Assembly: GCA_001986395.2 (NCBI GenBank)
Contig: MQVO02000001.1
Coordinates: 2,666,001-2,730,000 of the forward strand
DNA: 64,000 nt
Direction: 5' to 3'
Source of the DNA: Irpex lacteus
Lineage: Eukaryota > Basidiomycota > Agaricomycetes > Polyporales > Irpicaceae
The number at the start of each line of letters is the position of its first letter. Position 1 is the stretch's first letter. Positions 23,551-33,510 of this stretch are shown piece after piece. The position numbers and the translations under genes were made by a program. The notes under the pieces were generated by a model. That model did not search any database. It was given only the letters and a program-made list of their open reading frames with translations, and was not told the DNA's origin.

Positions 23551-24585
23551 ATGTCGCTCTTTCTCGCCGAAGGTGGGCCCCTCTCAGCTACAGCTGCATT
23601 AACGCCCGTGGTGCTAACTGCAAACATAGACGGTGCTACTTACCTTAGCTCTCAGTGGGGGCTCCCAGTCCACGTGAGGGACGGTGAAGGGGTTGCAGGG
23701 CGTGTGCTAGCTCCTGTCCCTGTGTCGCTCGAGGAATTTCCCAACTGGTGCTTCATCGACCGTGATCCTAATTATCCAGACCCTAAGCGTGATCGTTACC
23801 TCGCGTATCGGTCAGAAGACCACCTGAGCATCGAGGAGGTGACGTTGTCCTTCCAGGGATTTGTCAAGAAGCGGGGCCTCTCAGCGTATGGTAACTGGAA
23901 TGGGTGAGTTTGCTGTGTTAGTGAAATAAAGCGTTGCTGATGTGGTCACTCCAGTGCTCTTGGCACTTGCGTCTCTGCAGTACAAGGTATCACACTCTGC
24001 GGTGGCCCTTTACATGCTTTGTTCGATGTTCAAGCGAGACACGCCGACAACATCAGACGCTTTGTCACCCTCTCCTTGGGTAACCGCTACGCTGGCAAGA
24101 AAGGCAGCCAGATCGAGTTCTATAAGCAAGTGTTTAAGAAGGTAAGTTGTTACGACGTCTATTTGGTGTATTTGTAAACACGCTTTCTGTGTTAGGTTGG
24201 GGAAAACGAAGACAACAAGCAGGCCATAGACTTTACAGACCGCCGTGGGTATGACGCGATGAAATGTCGTGACCGTTGGAAGCTGGGTTCACCGATTCGC
24301 GTCCGGGTGCAAGAGGAAGGACAGCTAAAGACCGTCTTGCCGTCGGTGATTCAAGTTGGCGATTTTGTGAACATCATTGCTGTGGTTGACATCGCTCACA
24401 AACGCGATTATAACCATAGGGAGGTGTTCGTGTCGTTCAGACCCATAGAGATCGTGCGGTTGAAGGAGTCGACAGTGAACGTTGCAGCTGAGGCGATGGG
24501 TAGCCGCGGCACAGAGAATGGTGGTGAAGGTGGCGACGGTGCTCTTGCTGTACGTCGTACAAGGGCTTATATCGATGAGGAGTGA
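23551..24585 (+). CDS. Uncharacterised three-exon protein, possible OB-like C-terminus
   Basis: The only plus-strand gene inside the block. Exon 1 runs from ATG 23551 to about 23903. Exon 2 starts after ACTCCAG at about 23955 and codes GALGTCVSAVQGITL, then GNRYAGKKGSQIEFYK. Exon 3 starts at about 24197 and ends at the TGA of 24585. All joins keep frame with GT-AG borders. About 310 residues. The C-terminal region LPSVIQVGDFVNIIAVVDI with REVFVSFRPIEIVRL looks like beta strands of a small barrel and resembles the C-terminus of the gene at 21698-23218; the tail is Gly/Glu-rich. The stop is only 26 bases from the stop of the convergent Rep-helicase gene, so the transcripts must overlap. Function unknown. 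Confidence 0.68.
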
Positions 24586-24611
24586 ATAGTTCGTCACATG
24601 CTCCATTGTTA

Positions 24612-27600
24612 TTATAATGCCCGTGTCACAGGCACGTATATAATCATGCAAGCTCGTTTGCCATCGAGTATTGTTAAGTCCAGTAGTCTGGCCATGCCTT
24701 CGTATAATGGCGTGTTACCGTGGTGAGCACCGTCGTGCTTCCAAACTCGCCCCACGTTGTCCACATAGCGACATGTGAAGTGCCGACCTCCTAGATATAT
24801 AATTCCTCCTAATGCCCATGCTATGCCGTTGTGCTCAGACAGCGTAAACAGCAGGTCGACAGTAACATACGGCATCGCCGTATCTGTGTGTTGCAACTCC
24901 AGTGCGAGAAAGGACGGTGTGCGAGTGAACACGGCACTGCGCATTGTGAGAAGAGCTTCACACGTCGTACAATAACGTTGGTTCCTTACGGTAGCGAACA
25001 GCGATTGAAATAAGTATTTCGTTGTGACGCTGTTTGGATGAGTGTCGCGAGGAAACTCGTGGGATGTGGCCATAAAAACGTACGACCGAAACCTGCGTGG
25101 GTCCGCGTGTTGTACCCTTGAGCAAGCCGAGCAAGTATACTGCGTATTTGCGTAAGCTGTGGTTATAGGAAATAAACACTCGAGTAGTCTATCGATAGAC
25201 GTAAGGAATGGGCCGTATCTGACTAGTTCCATGGTGTCTACAATAGATAGCAGCTCACGCACAGCGTCGCGTACAGATTCAGGGGTGGCTGAGCCTGTGC
25301 CTGCCTTTAGCTGGACAAAACCTGTTCGCAAACGTTCCAGTGGAGGTGTGACGTCGTGTGTGGTAGGGCCAGACAATATCAGTCGGTCTTCTCTGTACAA
25401 GTTATACAGCACAGTAAACAATGCATCATACGCACAACTCCAGTTGACAGAGTCCCATTTGAAACCGAGCATACTGTTCATGGATCCAGTGCCGTTGGTG
25501 TTTGGTGTTTCTAACCTGGCTCGCTTGCGGACATTCTGAGAAGGCCCTGATGGTTCTGTCTTTCTTTTTGTCTTTGGTTTCGTTTGTTCTGCTACTACTG
25601 GCTTCCATGCCGGTGGCACAGGGGGTGGCTGGAGCATGTTGACACGTTCACGTTCCCAGTTCAACGCTGGATGAACACCGGGTGGTACATAGTGAATACC
25701 TTTCCAAGCTTGATACTGGCTTATCACGTAACTCCGAGTCTGCCCAGCCGTTGAGAACGGCAGCTCACCGTCAAATTCAGCCTCAGTTGCAGCTGCCAAA
25801 ATTTCCTGTTCTTGAAATTCGCGTCGTAAATCCGGTTTCATTCCCCTAGTTATGCGACTCTCGTCGAACTGGTAAAGAATCAACGTACCATCCAACGACG
25901 ATCCTCGTGAAAGGGCAGTATAAATTGACATGTGAGTTTGGCAGTGGCGCAAGTCCACTACGTTATTTTCCCGCGTGCGTCCTTGGCTAGCAAAGTCCGT
26001 CATAGCAAAGTTAGGCAGAACCTGTACTTGTGTCCTCTTCACGCGTATGCGCTGTTTGTCCGTGAGATCCACAGTAAAGGTTACAGTGGATGGAACTATG
26101 GGTATCACATTCTGGGGTAGCCCAGTGAGAGTTAATGTTCTCGGAGGTTTCACGAGCTCTACAAACAGAGTGTTCAGCTTGAACCAGTTCTTGCGACCTT
26201 CGATTGGAACAGCGTCCCAGCCAACCACAATTCCCTCAGCACCATTTGTAGCACAGAGCTCTGTGGCCTCGTTAGACTTCAGCAACACGGGCATCCCATA
26301 GCATAGACGGAGCAAGCCTGCGACGTTGTTAGTTCGGCGGGGTGACAATTCCCACAGGACCTCTTGTATACGTTGGTTGAAGGCATTAGATGAACGTATG
26401 GGGTCGAAGACGTGATCTACTGCCTTTTGTGTTTGTCGCGCAGAACCAGTTTCCTTAACTTCTGCCCAACTGTCACCGGACACAAATATTGGAAGGTCTG
26501 CTTGTGTACTAGTGGCGAAGCGTGGTGCAGTGACGTCCATTCTTGCATCTCGCACTAGGTTCTTGGCTGTTATAACCGATACCCAACAGAACCTAGGCTC
26601 CCCAATGTGAGGTCTGCCAGGTGTTGTGCCCGAAATGCGTGTTCGTAGCAGGATTAGATCCTCTGGAGTGCATGCGGCATACCTCATGTTTTCTAGAGCT
26701 GTTCTAAAACGCTTGTCGTTTTCAGACATCCCGCGCTGCCTCATGTTCTCCGTCAAAAAAATTACGGTTGTGAACATGTGCCACAAAGCCTTTCCCATGG
26801 CTGACTTCTGATTGGCTGCGTTACTGCCATCGAGGCGTATATCTCCACTGTACAGAGCGGGAGAAAATTCTCCTGGTGGTGGTAGTTGGGCGAAGTCACC
26901 GCAAACAACTATATGCTTTCCCCCAAAGGAATCCATGCTGTCAAAGATCTTACACATACGTTCGCTGAGATTGTAAAAATCTGTCACGGACATCATTGAT
27001 ACCTCGTCGAGTAGAAACAGGTCAGTTCGTGCATGCATATCTCTCAAGGCTGCCAAACGGGTTTTTGAAATACCGCTGCCATTCTGAGTGAAGCCAAACA
27101 AATAATGGTAAGTCGAGCCATCAATCTGAGCAGCAGCGGAACCTGTGGGGGCCATTACCCTGAAGCGATGATCTTCCTTGCGCTGCTCGAAGAAAGCAAC
27201 TAGGGCTTTAATCACTTGTGATTTTCCTGTTCCACCCATTCCGCCCAAGTACATCCTCAATGGAATGGGCGAATTTTGCGTGACCCGAGTGGCTATTAAT
27301 GTAAAGGCCTTGCGCTGCTTTGCGTTCAATGAGAACTTGGCAATGATGGACTCCATTTCGACCGTCGGCGTAGTAGGCAGCATTTTGAGAGACAAACCCC
27401 ACTTCCCATTGTGCTCCAAGTCTTCCGCTGTGACCATTCTCACATCATTATGCACGTGCGTTGAAGGTAACATTTGTCCCGCAGTTACGATGTGATCTAC
27501 GTCAACGTCCGCATTTATGCGATGTTGTATGACCTTCTCCTTTGCCAGCTTGACAATAGCTTTCCATTCTTGACCAGATTTTTCTGACCGAACAAAGGGT

Positions 27601-30600
27601 GTGGCACATTGGGAAGTGGTATGACGGGGAACGGCATGTTCGGGGAATAAATGTGCTGCCTCGTCGTTCATGACATGTACTTCTAACTGGGTCATTCGAT
27701 TCTTAAGCCTATCCTTTGTGATTATCGACTTATCGGAATCGAGAGCGTGATCTACCATTTTCAACACCTGGTCCTGTGTTAAGTCTGAGTAATTTTCCGT
27801 ATCGTCATCTGCTTTTTCCCCGTCAGCTGGCATCGAGGTACCAAAGAGGCCACTTAAAGTCGCCATATCAGCGTGCAAGCGACGTTGCGCCGCAAAGTCA
27901 TGCTTGGCATCCTTGCACTCGTACAACACATTCATATTTTCCATTGTGACAAGGTGATGAGGGAGAAAAGACCAGTTATTGAACGATTCTTGCCACGAAC
28001 TATCTGGCGAGCGCAGTTCCCGTCCACTGCGCCAAGGGCGGAACAGAGTGAGCATGGTGCGGCAGTATACCTCCTGGTCGCCATGATTCAACCGAGGCAA
28101 CACTCCACCTAAGTAGTTCAAGACGTATCGGTTGCCCTCTTCAAGTAATTGAACTCCGTGCGTAGTGGCTTTAGGATGATCTGCAGTGAACTTGTAAATG
28201 ATCCGGCGCCCCGTGGAGTACGCATACTCATCGCTGGTAGTGTTCTTGCCTGTTGGTACGGGGACTATGTTGGTAGAGATGAGGTAGTCAGTCAAGGAGA
28301 AGGAATCCATAAACTCAGGGCGACATACGTAATCTGACACTTTACCATAGGGAAGTATACCGTCAGGAGAATTGCTAATGATCACCAGGTCATCAGGTTC
28401 ATCCTCTTCTTCCTGCTCTTTCTCATTCCATGCGTGGGCGACGAAAGCTGCAAAAGAGTACCAGAAGAAAGGCTTAAATTGGCGATTAGTGTAGTGTTCA
28501 GGGTTCCCAAGCAACAAGCAGCATACCATAGGTCCCCCTATCTCCGTTTTGGCGGTCAGTCCATTTACGATCCTATTCATCAACACTCTCGCAGCTCGTT
28601 CACGTGTGCTACTATCGCTTATAACCGTCTCTCTGTTCGCGAGAACCATGCGCACAGCTTCAAAAATGGAGTGGGTTTTCAGGGACGATTTTGTGATGTA
28701 GTCAGTGACGTAGGCTATCACAGCGCGAACCATGGTTCCTGAGAGAAGACACGTCACGTCTGTATTGCACCGTAACAAATAAGACAACGTGGGGGAGAAG
28801 GTGTTGATCCACGGCTCTTTTTTCATCAACGTCAATGCACCAGTCTCTGCATCGACCTCTGTCTCTGCTTGAACAGGGCGAGGGTAACGAGCACGGCATT
28901 CTGGTCGAGACAATGTACGGCAACCACGGTTATGTGCTGGCGAATGATAGTTTGATCGGAAGACAATCTCGTCGGTAACGTGTAACATGTCTGTGTGCCA
29001 TGAGTGCAGCTTTGTATCATCTGTGAAAACATCTGGCGGAGGGGCCCGGGGAATACGTGCAGTTGGGTCACCGGGTTGGATTACCTCGGGATCGAGAAGA
29101 GGGTCAGCCAGATCCTGATCACTGATATTAGTACACCCATATTTTGATCGCAAGCGTTTTTGAATGTCTTCCATTGAGCCCGTACTGAACTGCCCTTGGT
29201 GACAACTTTCTAGCCATAAAACAAGAGCGTTTCGAAAGCTGCCATCGTTCAGTTTGAGAGCGTCCCGAATTTTTTGCGGAGAGTATGAACCTTTGATCCA
29301 TATGAGCAAATGCAGATGCAGTGCAAGGCGGCCTTGTTCTTCAACTGTCCCGTAATAGGCCGAGGTCTTACCGAACAGCCCTGCCTTATCTGAGTCCACC
29401 CGCAACACAATCTTCAGAAATGCTTGCACCAGGACATGGAAGAAGCGAGCGCAAGCTACAGGATTTTGGTTGACGGAAGCTAATCGTTGCTGGTAATCAG
29501 GAAGGCGCAGGGCAATGTCATTGAGGTCTATCGCTTCGCCACAGAAGTAGAGACAAATAGGATTTTTATTTGGTGGTGGTGCGAAGGTGATAAAAAACAC
29601 AGGCACACCTTCGGATATGATGAGCGAACGGATCTCGTTACGCTGATATTTGCGCTGTGTTGCAGAACCGTCGACGTGTCCCGAGACCGATTCAATGTAC
29701 GTAAGGAGTTTGTAGCATGACTGTTCAGCCTCTGTCTCAGCCTTTACGAATCCGTCACGTTGTGCGCGACGGACTAACTCTGATAGAGCTTCCAAATCAA
29801 CATTATGTATGCGGTCCACTACGTCGTTGAAATTGCGCCGCTTTGTTAGCAAGTATCCGCCCACGGAGCTTTGGCGTATTTGGTCCTGGTTGAAAGCAAT
29901 GAAAGGAAAGTACGGATCGACTTGAAACCGTTTGTCACCATACATTAGCAACGACTGAACATGCGTTGCCAAGGGTATGGTTTTCGTGATGCGTGAATTG
30001 TCGAACCCACCAAATCCGTAAGGAAAGAGCCAGGGAAAGAGTCCGGGGAACAGGGATGGGTTGTTATAGATTGATTGTGGACTGGCATCACGGCCGACAG
30101 CGAGAATGTTCCCTCCGGATTTCAAGTGATGCAAGGCTTTCGCTGCCTGTTCTCTGCGTCCCATCGATATTAGGTCTTCTTCGGTAACCCCGTGCACTGA
30201 CAAAGGGCAGACCCCTTCAGTAGTTCCGCTCTCAGTAATGCGGTCATGCACAGACAGCGTCTCAATTGGATCAGTGTCTTTGGTTGGTTGGTGGAAGAAG
30301 GAGACAGGCAAAGAGGTCTCCGAGTAGCTATCTAGGTTGCTCCGCGATAGTTCAACGTCTGCGTACTCAAAATTGTTTATCTTCAGCCACGCCAATGCCC
30401 TCCATACATAGTTTTTCCGAATGAGAAATGGAGTACGCTTGAAGTCCTCGGTAGTGGGCGCTATTGAACCCGTAAATAGTACTGCAATAACCCCCTCCAA
30501 CTCGTCGCGATGCATGGGTAGCACAGGTAGTAACTGTGCCACAGGCTGCGCGAAGACAATGCAATTCGCACGCATTTTAAATGGTCCTTTATGTACCCGA

Positions 30601-30743
30601 AGGATGCAACAGTTATGGCGGTAACGAGCGATTAGTACCTTTTCCATGAAATTAAGATCGGATAGAACAGATGGAACTTCCCCTAACCAGCGGCCATTGG
30701 CTAGCGCAAGAAGCGGTAGGGAATTTCTTCTCAAGGACGACAT
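24612..30743 (-). CDS. Helitron-type Rep/PIF1 helicase with C-terminal USP-like domain
   Basis: A 2,043-codon uninterrupted frame, numbered here from the ATG at 30743 although the true N-terminus lies upstream. Rep endonuclease: VFFITFAPP (about 382-390), HUH motif HLH at 476-478, and the two-tyrosine motif AYVTDYITK (Tyr678, Tyr682, Lys685), all as in rolling-circle Helitrons. PIF1 helicase: Walker A GGMGGTGKS (1167-1175), Walker B LLDEVS (Asp1246, Glu1247), VVCGDFAQLPP, DFASQGRT and TALSRG. After a basic linker comes a ubiquitin-specific-protease-like domain: Cys box NWSCAYDAL (Cys1770), CxxC pairs at 1871/1874 and 1925/1928 as in the USP finger, GGRHFTC (His1988) and VWKHDG (Asp2004). Residues upstream of 30743 in the same frame (CSVCMSSL) belong to the conserved N-terminal cysteine region, so the ATG is internal. 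All motifs look intact. Confidence 0.93.
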   Translation of the reverse strand: MSSLRRNSLPLLALANGRWLGEVPSVLSDLNFMEKVLIARYRHNCCILRVHKGPFKMRANCIVFAQPVAQLLPVLPMHRDELEGVIAVLFTGSIAPTTEDFKRTPFLIRKNYVWRALAWLKINNFEYADVELSRSNLDSYSETSLPVSFFHQPTKDTDPIETLSVHDRITESGTTEGVCPLSVHGVTEEDLISMGRREQAAKALHHLKSGGNILAVGRDASPQSIYNNPSLFPGLFPWLFPYGFGGFDNSRITKTIPLATHVQSLLMYGDKRFQVDPYFPFIAFNQDQIRQSSVGGYLLTKRRNFNDVVDRIHNVDLEALSELVRRAQRDGFVKAETEAEQSCYKLLTYIESVSGHVDGSATQRKYQRNEIRSLIISEGVPVFFITFAPPPNKNPICLYFCGEAIDLNDIALRLPDYQQRLASVNQNPVACARFFHVLVQAFLKIVLRVDSDKAGLFGKTSAYYGTVEEQGRLALHLHLLIWIKGSYSPQKIRDALKLNDGSFRNALVLWLESCHQGQFSTGSMEDIQKRLRSKYGCTNISDQDLADPLLDPEVIQPGDPTARIPRAPPPDVFTDDTKLHSWHTDMLHVTDEIVFRSNYHSPAHNRGCRTLSRPECRARYPRPVQAETEVDAETGALTLMKKEPWINTFSPTLSYLLRCNTDVTCLLSGTMVRAVIAYVTDYITKSSLKTHSIFEAVRMVLANRETVISDSSTRERAARVLMNRIVNGLTAKTEIGGPMVCCLLLGNPEHYTNRQFKPFFWYSFAAFVAHAWNEKEQEEEDEPDDLVIISNSPDGILPYGKVSDYVCRPEFMDSFSLTDYLISTNIVPVPTGKNTTSDEYAYSTGRRIIYKFTADHPKATTHGVQLLEEGNRYVLNYLGGVLPRLNHGDQEVYCRTMLTLFRPWRSGRELRSPDSSWQESFNNWSFLPHHLVTMENMNVLYECKDAKHDFAAQRRLHADMATLSGLFGTSMPADGEKADDDTENYSDLTQDQVLKMVDHALDSDKSIITKDRLKNRMTQLEVHVMNDEAAHLFPEHAVPRHTTSQCATPFVRSEKSGQEWKAIVKLAKEKVIQHRINADVDVDHIVTAGQMLPSTHVHNDVRMVTAEDLEHNGKWGLSLKMLPTTPTVEMESIIAKFSLNAKQRKAFTLIATRVTQNSPIPLRMYLGGMGGTGKSQVIKALVAFFEQRKEDHRFRVMAPTGSAAAQIDGSTYHYLFGFTQNGSGISKTRLAALRDMHARTDLFLLDEVSMMSVTDFYNLSERMCKIFDSMDSFGGKHIVVCGDFAQLPPPGEFSPALYSGDIRLDGSNAANQKSAMGKALWHMFTTVIFLTENMRQRGMSENDKRFRTALENMRYAACTPEDLILLRTRISGTTPGRPHIGEPRFCWVSVITAKNLVRDARMDVTAPRFATSTQADLPIFVSGDSWAEVKETGSARQTQKAVDHVFDPIRSSNAFNQRIQEVLWELSPRRTNNVAGLLRLCYGMPVLLKSNEATELCATNGAEGIVVGWDAVPIEGRKNWFKLNTLFVELVKPPRTLTLTGLPQNVIPIVPSTVTFTVDLTDKQRIRVKRTQVQVLPNFAMTDFASQGRTRENNVVDLRHCQTHMSIYTALSRGSSLDGTLILYQFDESRITRGMKPDLRREFQEQEILAAATEAEFDGELPFSTAGQTRSYVISQYQAWKGIHYVPPGVHPALNWERERVNMLQPPPVPPAWKPVVAEQTKPKTKRKTEPSGPSQNVRKRARLETPNTNGTGSMNSMLGFKWDSVNWSCAYDALFTVLYNLYREDRLILSGPTTHDVTPPLERLRTGFVQLKAGTGSATPESVRDAVRELLSIVDTMELVRYGPFLTSIDRLLECLFPITTAYANTQYTCSACSRVQHADPRRFRSYVFMATSHEFPRDTHPNSVTTKYLFQSLFATVRNQRYCTTCEALLTMRSAVFTRTPSFLALELQHTDTAMPYVTVDLLFTLSEHNGIAWALGGIIYLGGRHFTCRYVDNVGRVWKHDGAHHGNTPLYEGMARLLDLTILDGKRACMIIYVPVTRAL

Positions 30744-31768
30744 GCATACTGAACAGACAGAAGTGGTAGCTGCCCCAGGGTCTGACGGATATAGGACCGG
30801 CCCAGGCAGATCGCATGCAGGTTCAAGGGGGAAGACCTTTCACGTCTCGTGACGGACGGCACGTTCAAAGCATTCAGCAAGGGGGAACCACATTCAACAA
30901 CAGATAGGTCCTGGTTTGGTGTTAATCCTCCGCAAACATTGCAGGGCGATTCAGACAATGAAAAGCTGGAGATGGCATCCGTCCAGTCGCGCACAACACT
31001 AGCGACGTCACTTAGGGGTAGAGGAGTTGGCGGAAACGGAACAAAATCGTCAGATGGAGGTGTGAAATGGAGGGGTTGCAATGAATTAGGTAGAGCACGC
31101 GGGCGAGGGCGGGTGGTAGGAGGCGAGGGGGCATCAACCGGACGTTGTACAAGCGGTGCAACCGTGATGTGGAAACGGTTGACCTCGCTGTTCACAGGTC
31201 TCAAAAATAAAGCAAAGACCATGTTACAGCCAGCTCCCTCTACATGGCATCCACAACTCGTGCGAATAGTAGTCCGAAACGCATCAGCGTGCAGTCTGTG
31301 TAGTGTAATGTTGAGCACAGGTTTAAATAATTTCGCGGACGCGAGGCCGACATGATCAGCAAGCATGTGAAGCGGCACTTTGACACACACAGAGTGCTCT
31401 GTGACATCAGGCTGTGAAGCATACACCCCACACAGTTTGAGCACGTCCGCATCATACAAATTGATAAAATCGCCGAAGACGACGAGGAATTGACGCAAAG
31501 TAGCAACGGCAATGCGACTGGTATACGGTGCACCTCCCACAAGCTGGGGACGGACGACAGGGACACGGGAGATATCTGACACCAAAGGAGTGCTACGAAC
31601 TTGTAGACAGCTCCATAACCAAAGGAGACCCCACATGGGAATACTCCATAACCAAAGGAGGCCCGTGTAGGAGGCCGTCCATAGCCATCCATAACGGTAG
31701 AAAGGTTGCTGCCACTGTTGTAGAGCTGCGTGGGTGGCCCATGAACGATGGTTAGCAGACGTAGGCAA
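30731..31768 (-). pseudogene. N-terminal part of the Rep/helicase, in another frame
   Basis: This frame codes the region normally fused N-terminal to fungal Helitron proteins. It has CGCHVEGAGCNMVFALF, a proline-rich linker, then CNVCGGLTPNQDLSVV and NVPSVTRRERSS. The expected continuation GPVLYPSDPG and CSVCMSSL is read in the frame of the helicase, one base away. The switch falls in a run of five C on the coding strand (30827-30831 on the plus strand). One extra C would join the two frames without a gap, so this is either a one-base deletion that kills the element, a sequencing error in a homopolymer, or a minus-one frameshift site. The ATG is uncertain: the first codons contain a duplicated GLLWLWS, from a 17-bp direct repeat, and may be untranslated leader. 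Confidence 0.75.
31611..31660. repeat. 17-bp direct repeat in the Rep/helicase leader
   Basis: CTCCATAACCAAAGGAG occurs at 31611-31627 and again at 31644-31660. On the minus strand the repeat reads twice as LLWLWS. It lies at the presumed 5' end of the Rep/helicase gene and may be a regulatory or simply duplicated sequence. Confidence 0.6.
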
Positions 31769-32137
31769 GCGAACCTCGATAACACCACTTACCGCTGTGA
31801 AGGCGAGACATGCGAGGTTACAAATTGCTCTCAGCCAGGTTGATGTTGGGAGAGAAAGACAATCGTTGGGGCCAAAGCACGCACGGTCGGAACAGCTGAA
31901 GGCGCTTTATGGATACATATTTATGCGTGTGTTGTGTAAAAATTCCAATGAGCGTCAAGAGCGGTATTCAGGGCGCAGGCCACAGACAACGAGCGGTGGA
32001 CAAGAAGTGTGTAAGCAGGGATGAAGAATGCTTTCGCGTTTACATAGGGACATGTGGGATGTAACAGACTGCGTAGACCAGTAAACTACAGCGACTGGCA
32101 TGCCTCAGTATGTCAACCGGGCAGAGGAGGTATACGT

Positions 32138-33023
32138 TCAAAGAGGACCGTCTCTCGCAACCAAAAACTCGTCCGATACACATTGATCGTCACACCGTTC
32201 CCCTCCCAACTGCCAGCGCAGGTCACCTATCACCTCGTACTCCTCGTGTAAGCCTATGACGGTACAGTACTGGTCGTTGAACCAGCGCATAGCGGAGCCG
32301 CACATGAAGGATGACGTGCAGTCGATGAGGGGAACAATCTCCCTTCTTGTGGCAACTTCGAACTGAGTTGCCAGAGACGGGGGTAGAGTAGGACGAAGAC
32401 GAATGGACCGGCGTGAGAAGGTGATGTCTGGATAAGCGATGACTAGGTGGTCTGGGGCGATATAGTTCATGAGGTGAGTAGCCGGATATTGCGGGATGAG
32501 GAACTGTGGTACGCTGTGGACTGCGCGGATGAGGCGAACACGGGTTTTGCCGCGAGGCAACCTGAAGAGCAGTGCATAACGATACGAGTTCCTGGGGAAG
32601 TCGGGTAGCTCACTGAGGCGGGCATGAAGACGTGCTCCATACGAGTCTTCCAAGAAGTGAGCGAACAGCATGAAGAGAGGAGAGTCCCCCCCAATGACGT
32701 CTATGACCTTGTACGTCTCACTGCCCATCGGATCAAGCAAGCTTAACACAAATGGGCCAGCAAGGATGCAGTTGAAATGGCGCAGAGCGTCGAGGAACAT
32801 GTGAATGTTGAAGCCGTGCTTCTTCAGCAGTTCTTCCAATCGACGGAAGAATTCGCCCTGCACAAGCTGGCGAGCGGTAGGAGAAGAGTGCTGAAATTGG
32901 GCAAGGGATGAGAGAGGAGTAAGCGCAAGGAGGTCCTTCACGTTCTGGTCGTCGGCACTACAGGAGTGTGAGTTCCCGTGGAGAAACAGGATGGAAGGGA
33001 CACACTTACATCGCAGCGTCCAT
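32138..33023 (-). CDS. Nucleotidyltransferase-like protein B
   Basis: Two exons: a 14-base first exon (33010-33023, MDAA plus two bases of Ile), a GTAAGT intron, then 32138-32957. Clearly paralogous to A and C: FNCILAGPFVLSLLDP with YKVIDVIGG (nucleotidyltransferase-like turn and Asp), TRVRLIRAVHSVPQFL, YPATHLMNYIAPDHL followed by VIAYPDITF, RWFNDQYC, and a C-terminal Cys-rich end ERCDDQC that matches PCAEYC of copy A. Same first-exon length and same intron phase as copy A. Transcribed in the same direction as the Rep/helicase and upstream of it. Function unknown. Confidence 0.75.
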
Positions 33024-33510
33024 ACTGATGCTCGTTGGGGAGAAAGCACGGTGGAGTTGCAGGTGCGCGCTAGAGTATGAGCGAGTTATTGATACGATGC
33101 CCTTTGTACTTGTTCCATAGGAGACAGATCATGGACGACAAATTTGCCAGCAGAAAAAACACTCGAATATGATGGCTAGAGATAAGGGCAGAACCGTTGA
33201 AAATTGACACTGTCCATGAGCACGCCATGTGAGATCGGAAATACCTACCGTATGGCAGCAGAGGCCACAGCGATCTGCAACAGCGATCTGACGAGGAAGC
33301 CCATTTATGGCAATAGCCGCTGAACGTAATACTCGATCACCGGAACCTGCAAACAAAGCAGTTGACAAAGGATACCGCAGTGGCCTCAATTCGCCCTCAA
33401 GTTGTGATGACAATGTGTTACATGGGCTCGTCGAAACGACGTCGACAGAAAGTTGTGAGTAATCTACACGTGCAGGGTGTTACACACGCCGAGGCAGCAC
33501 AAACAACGAG

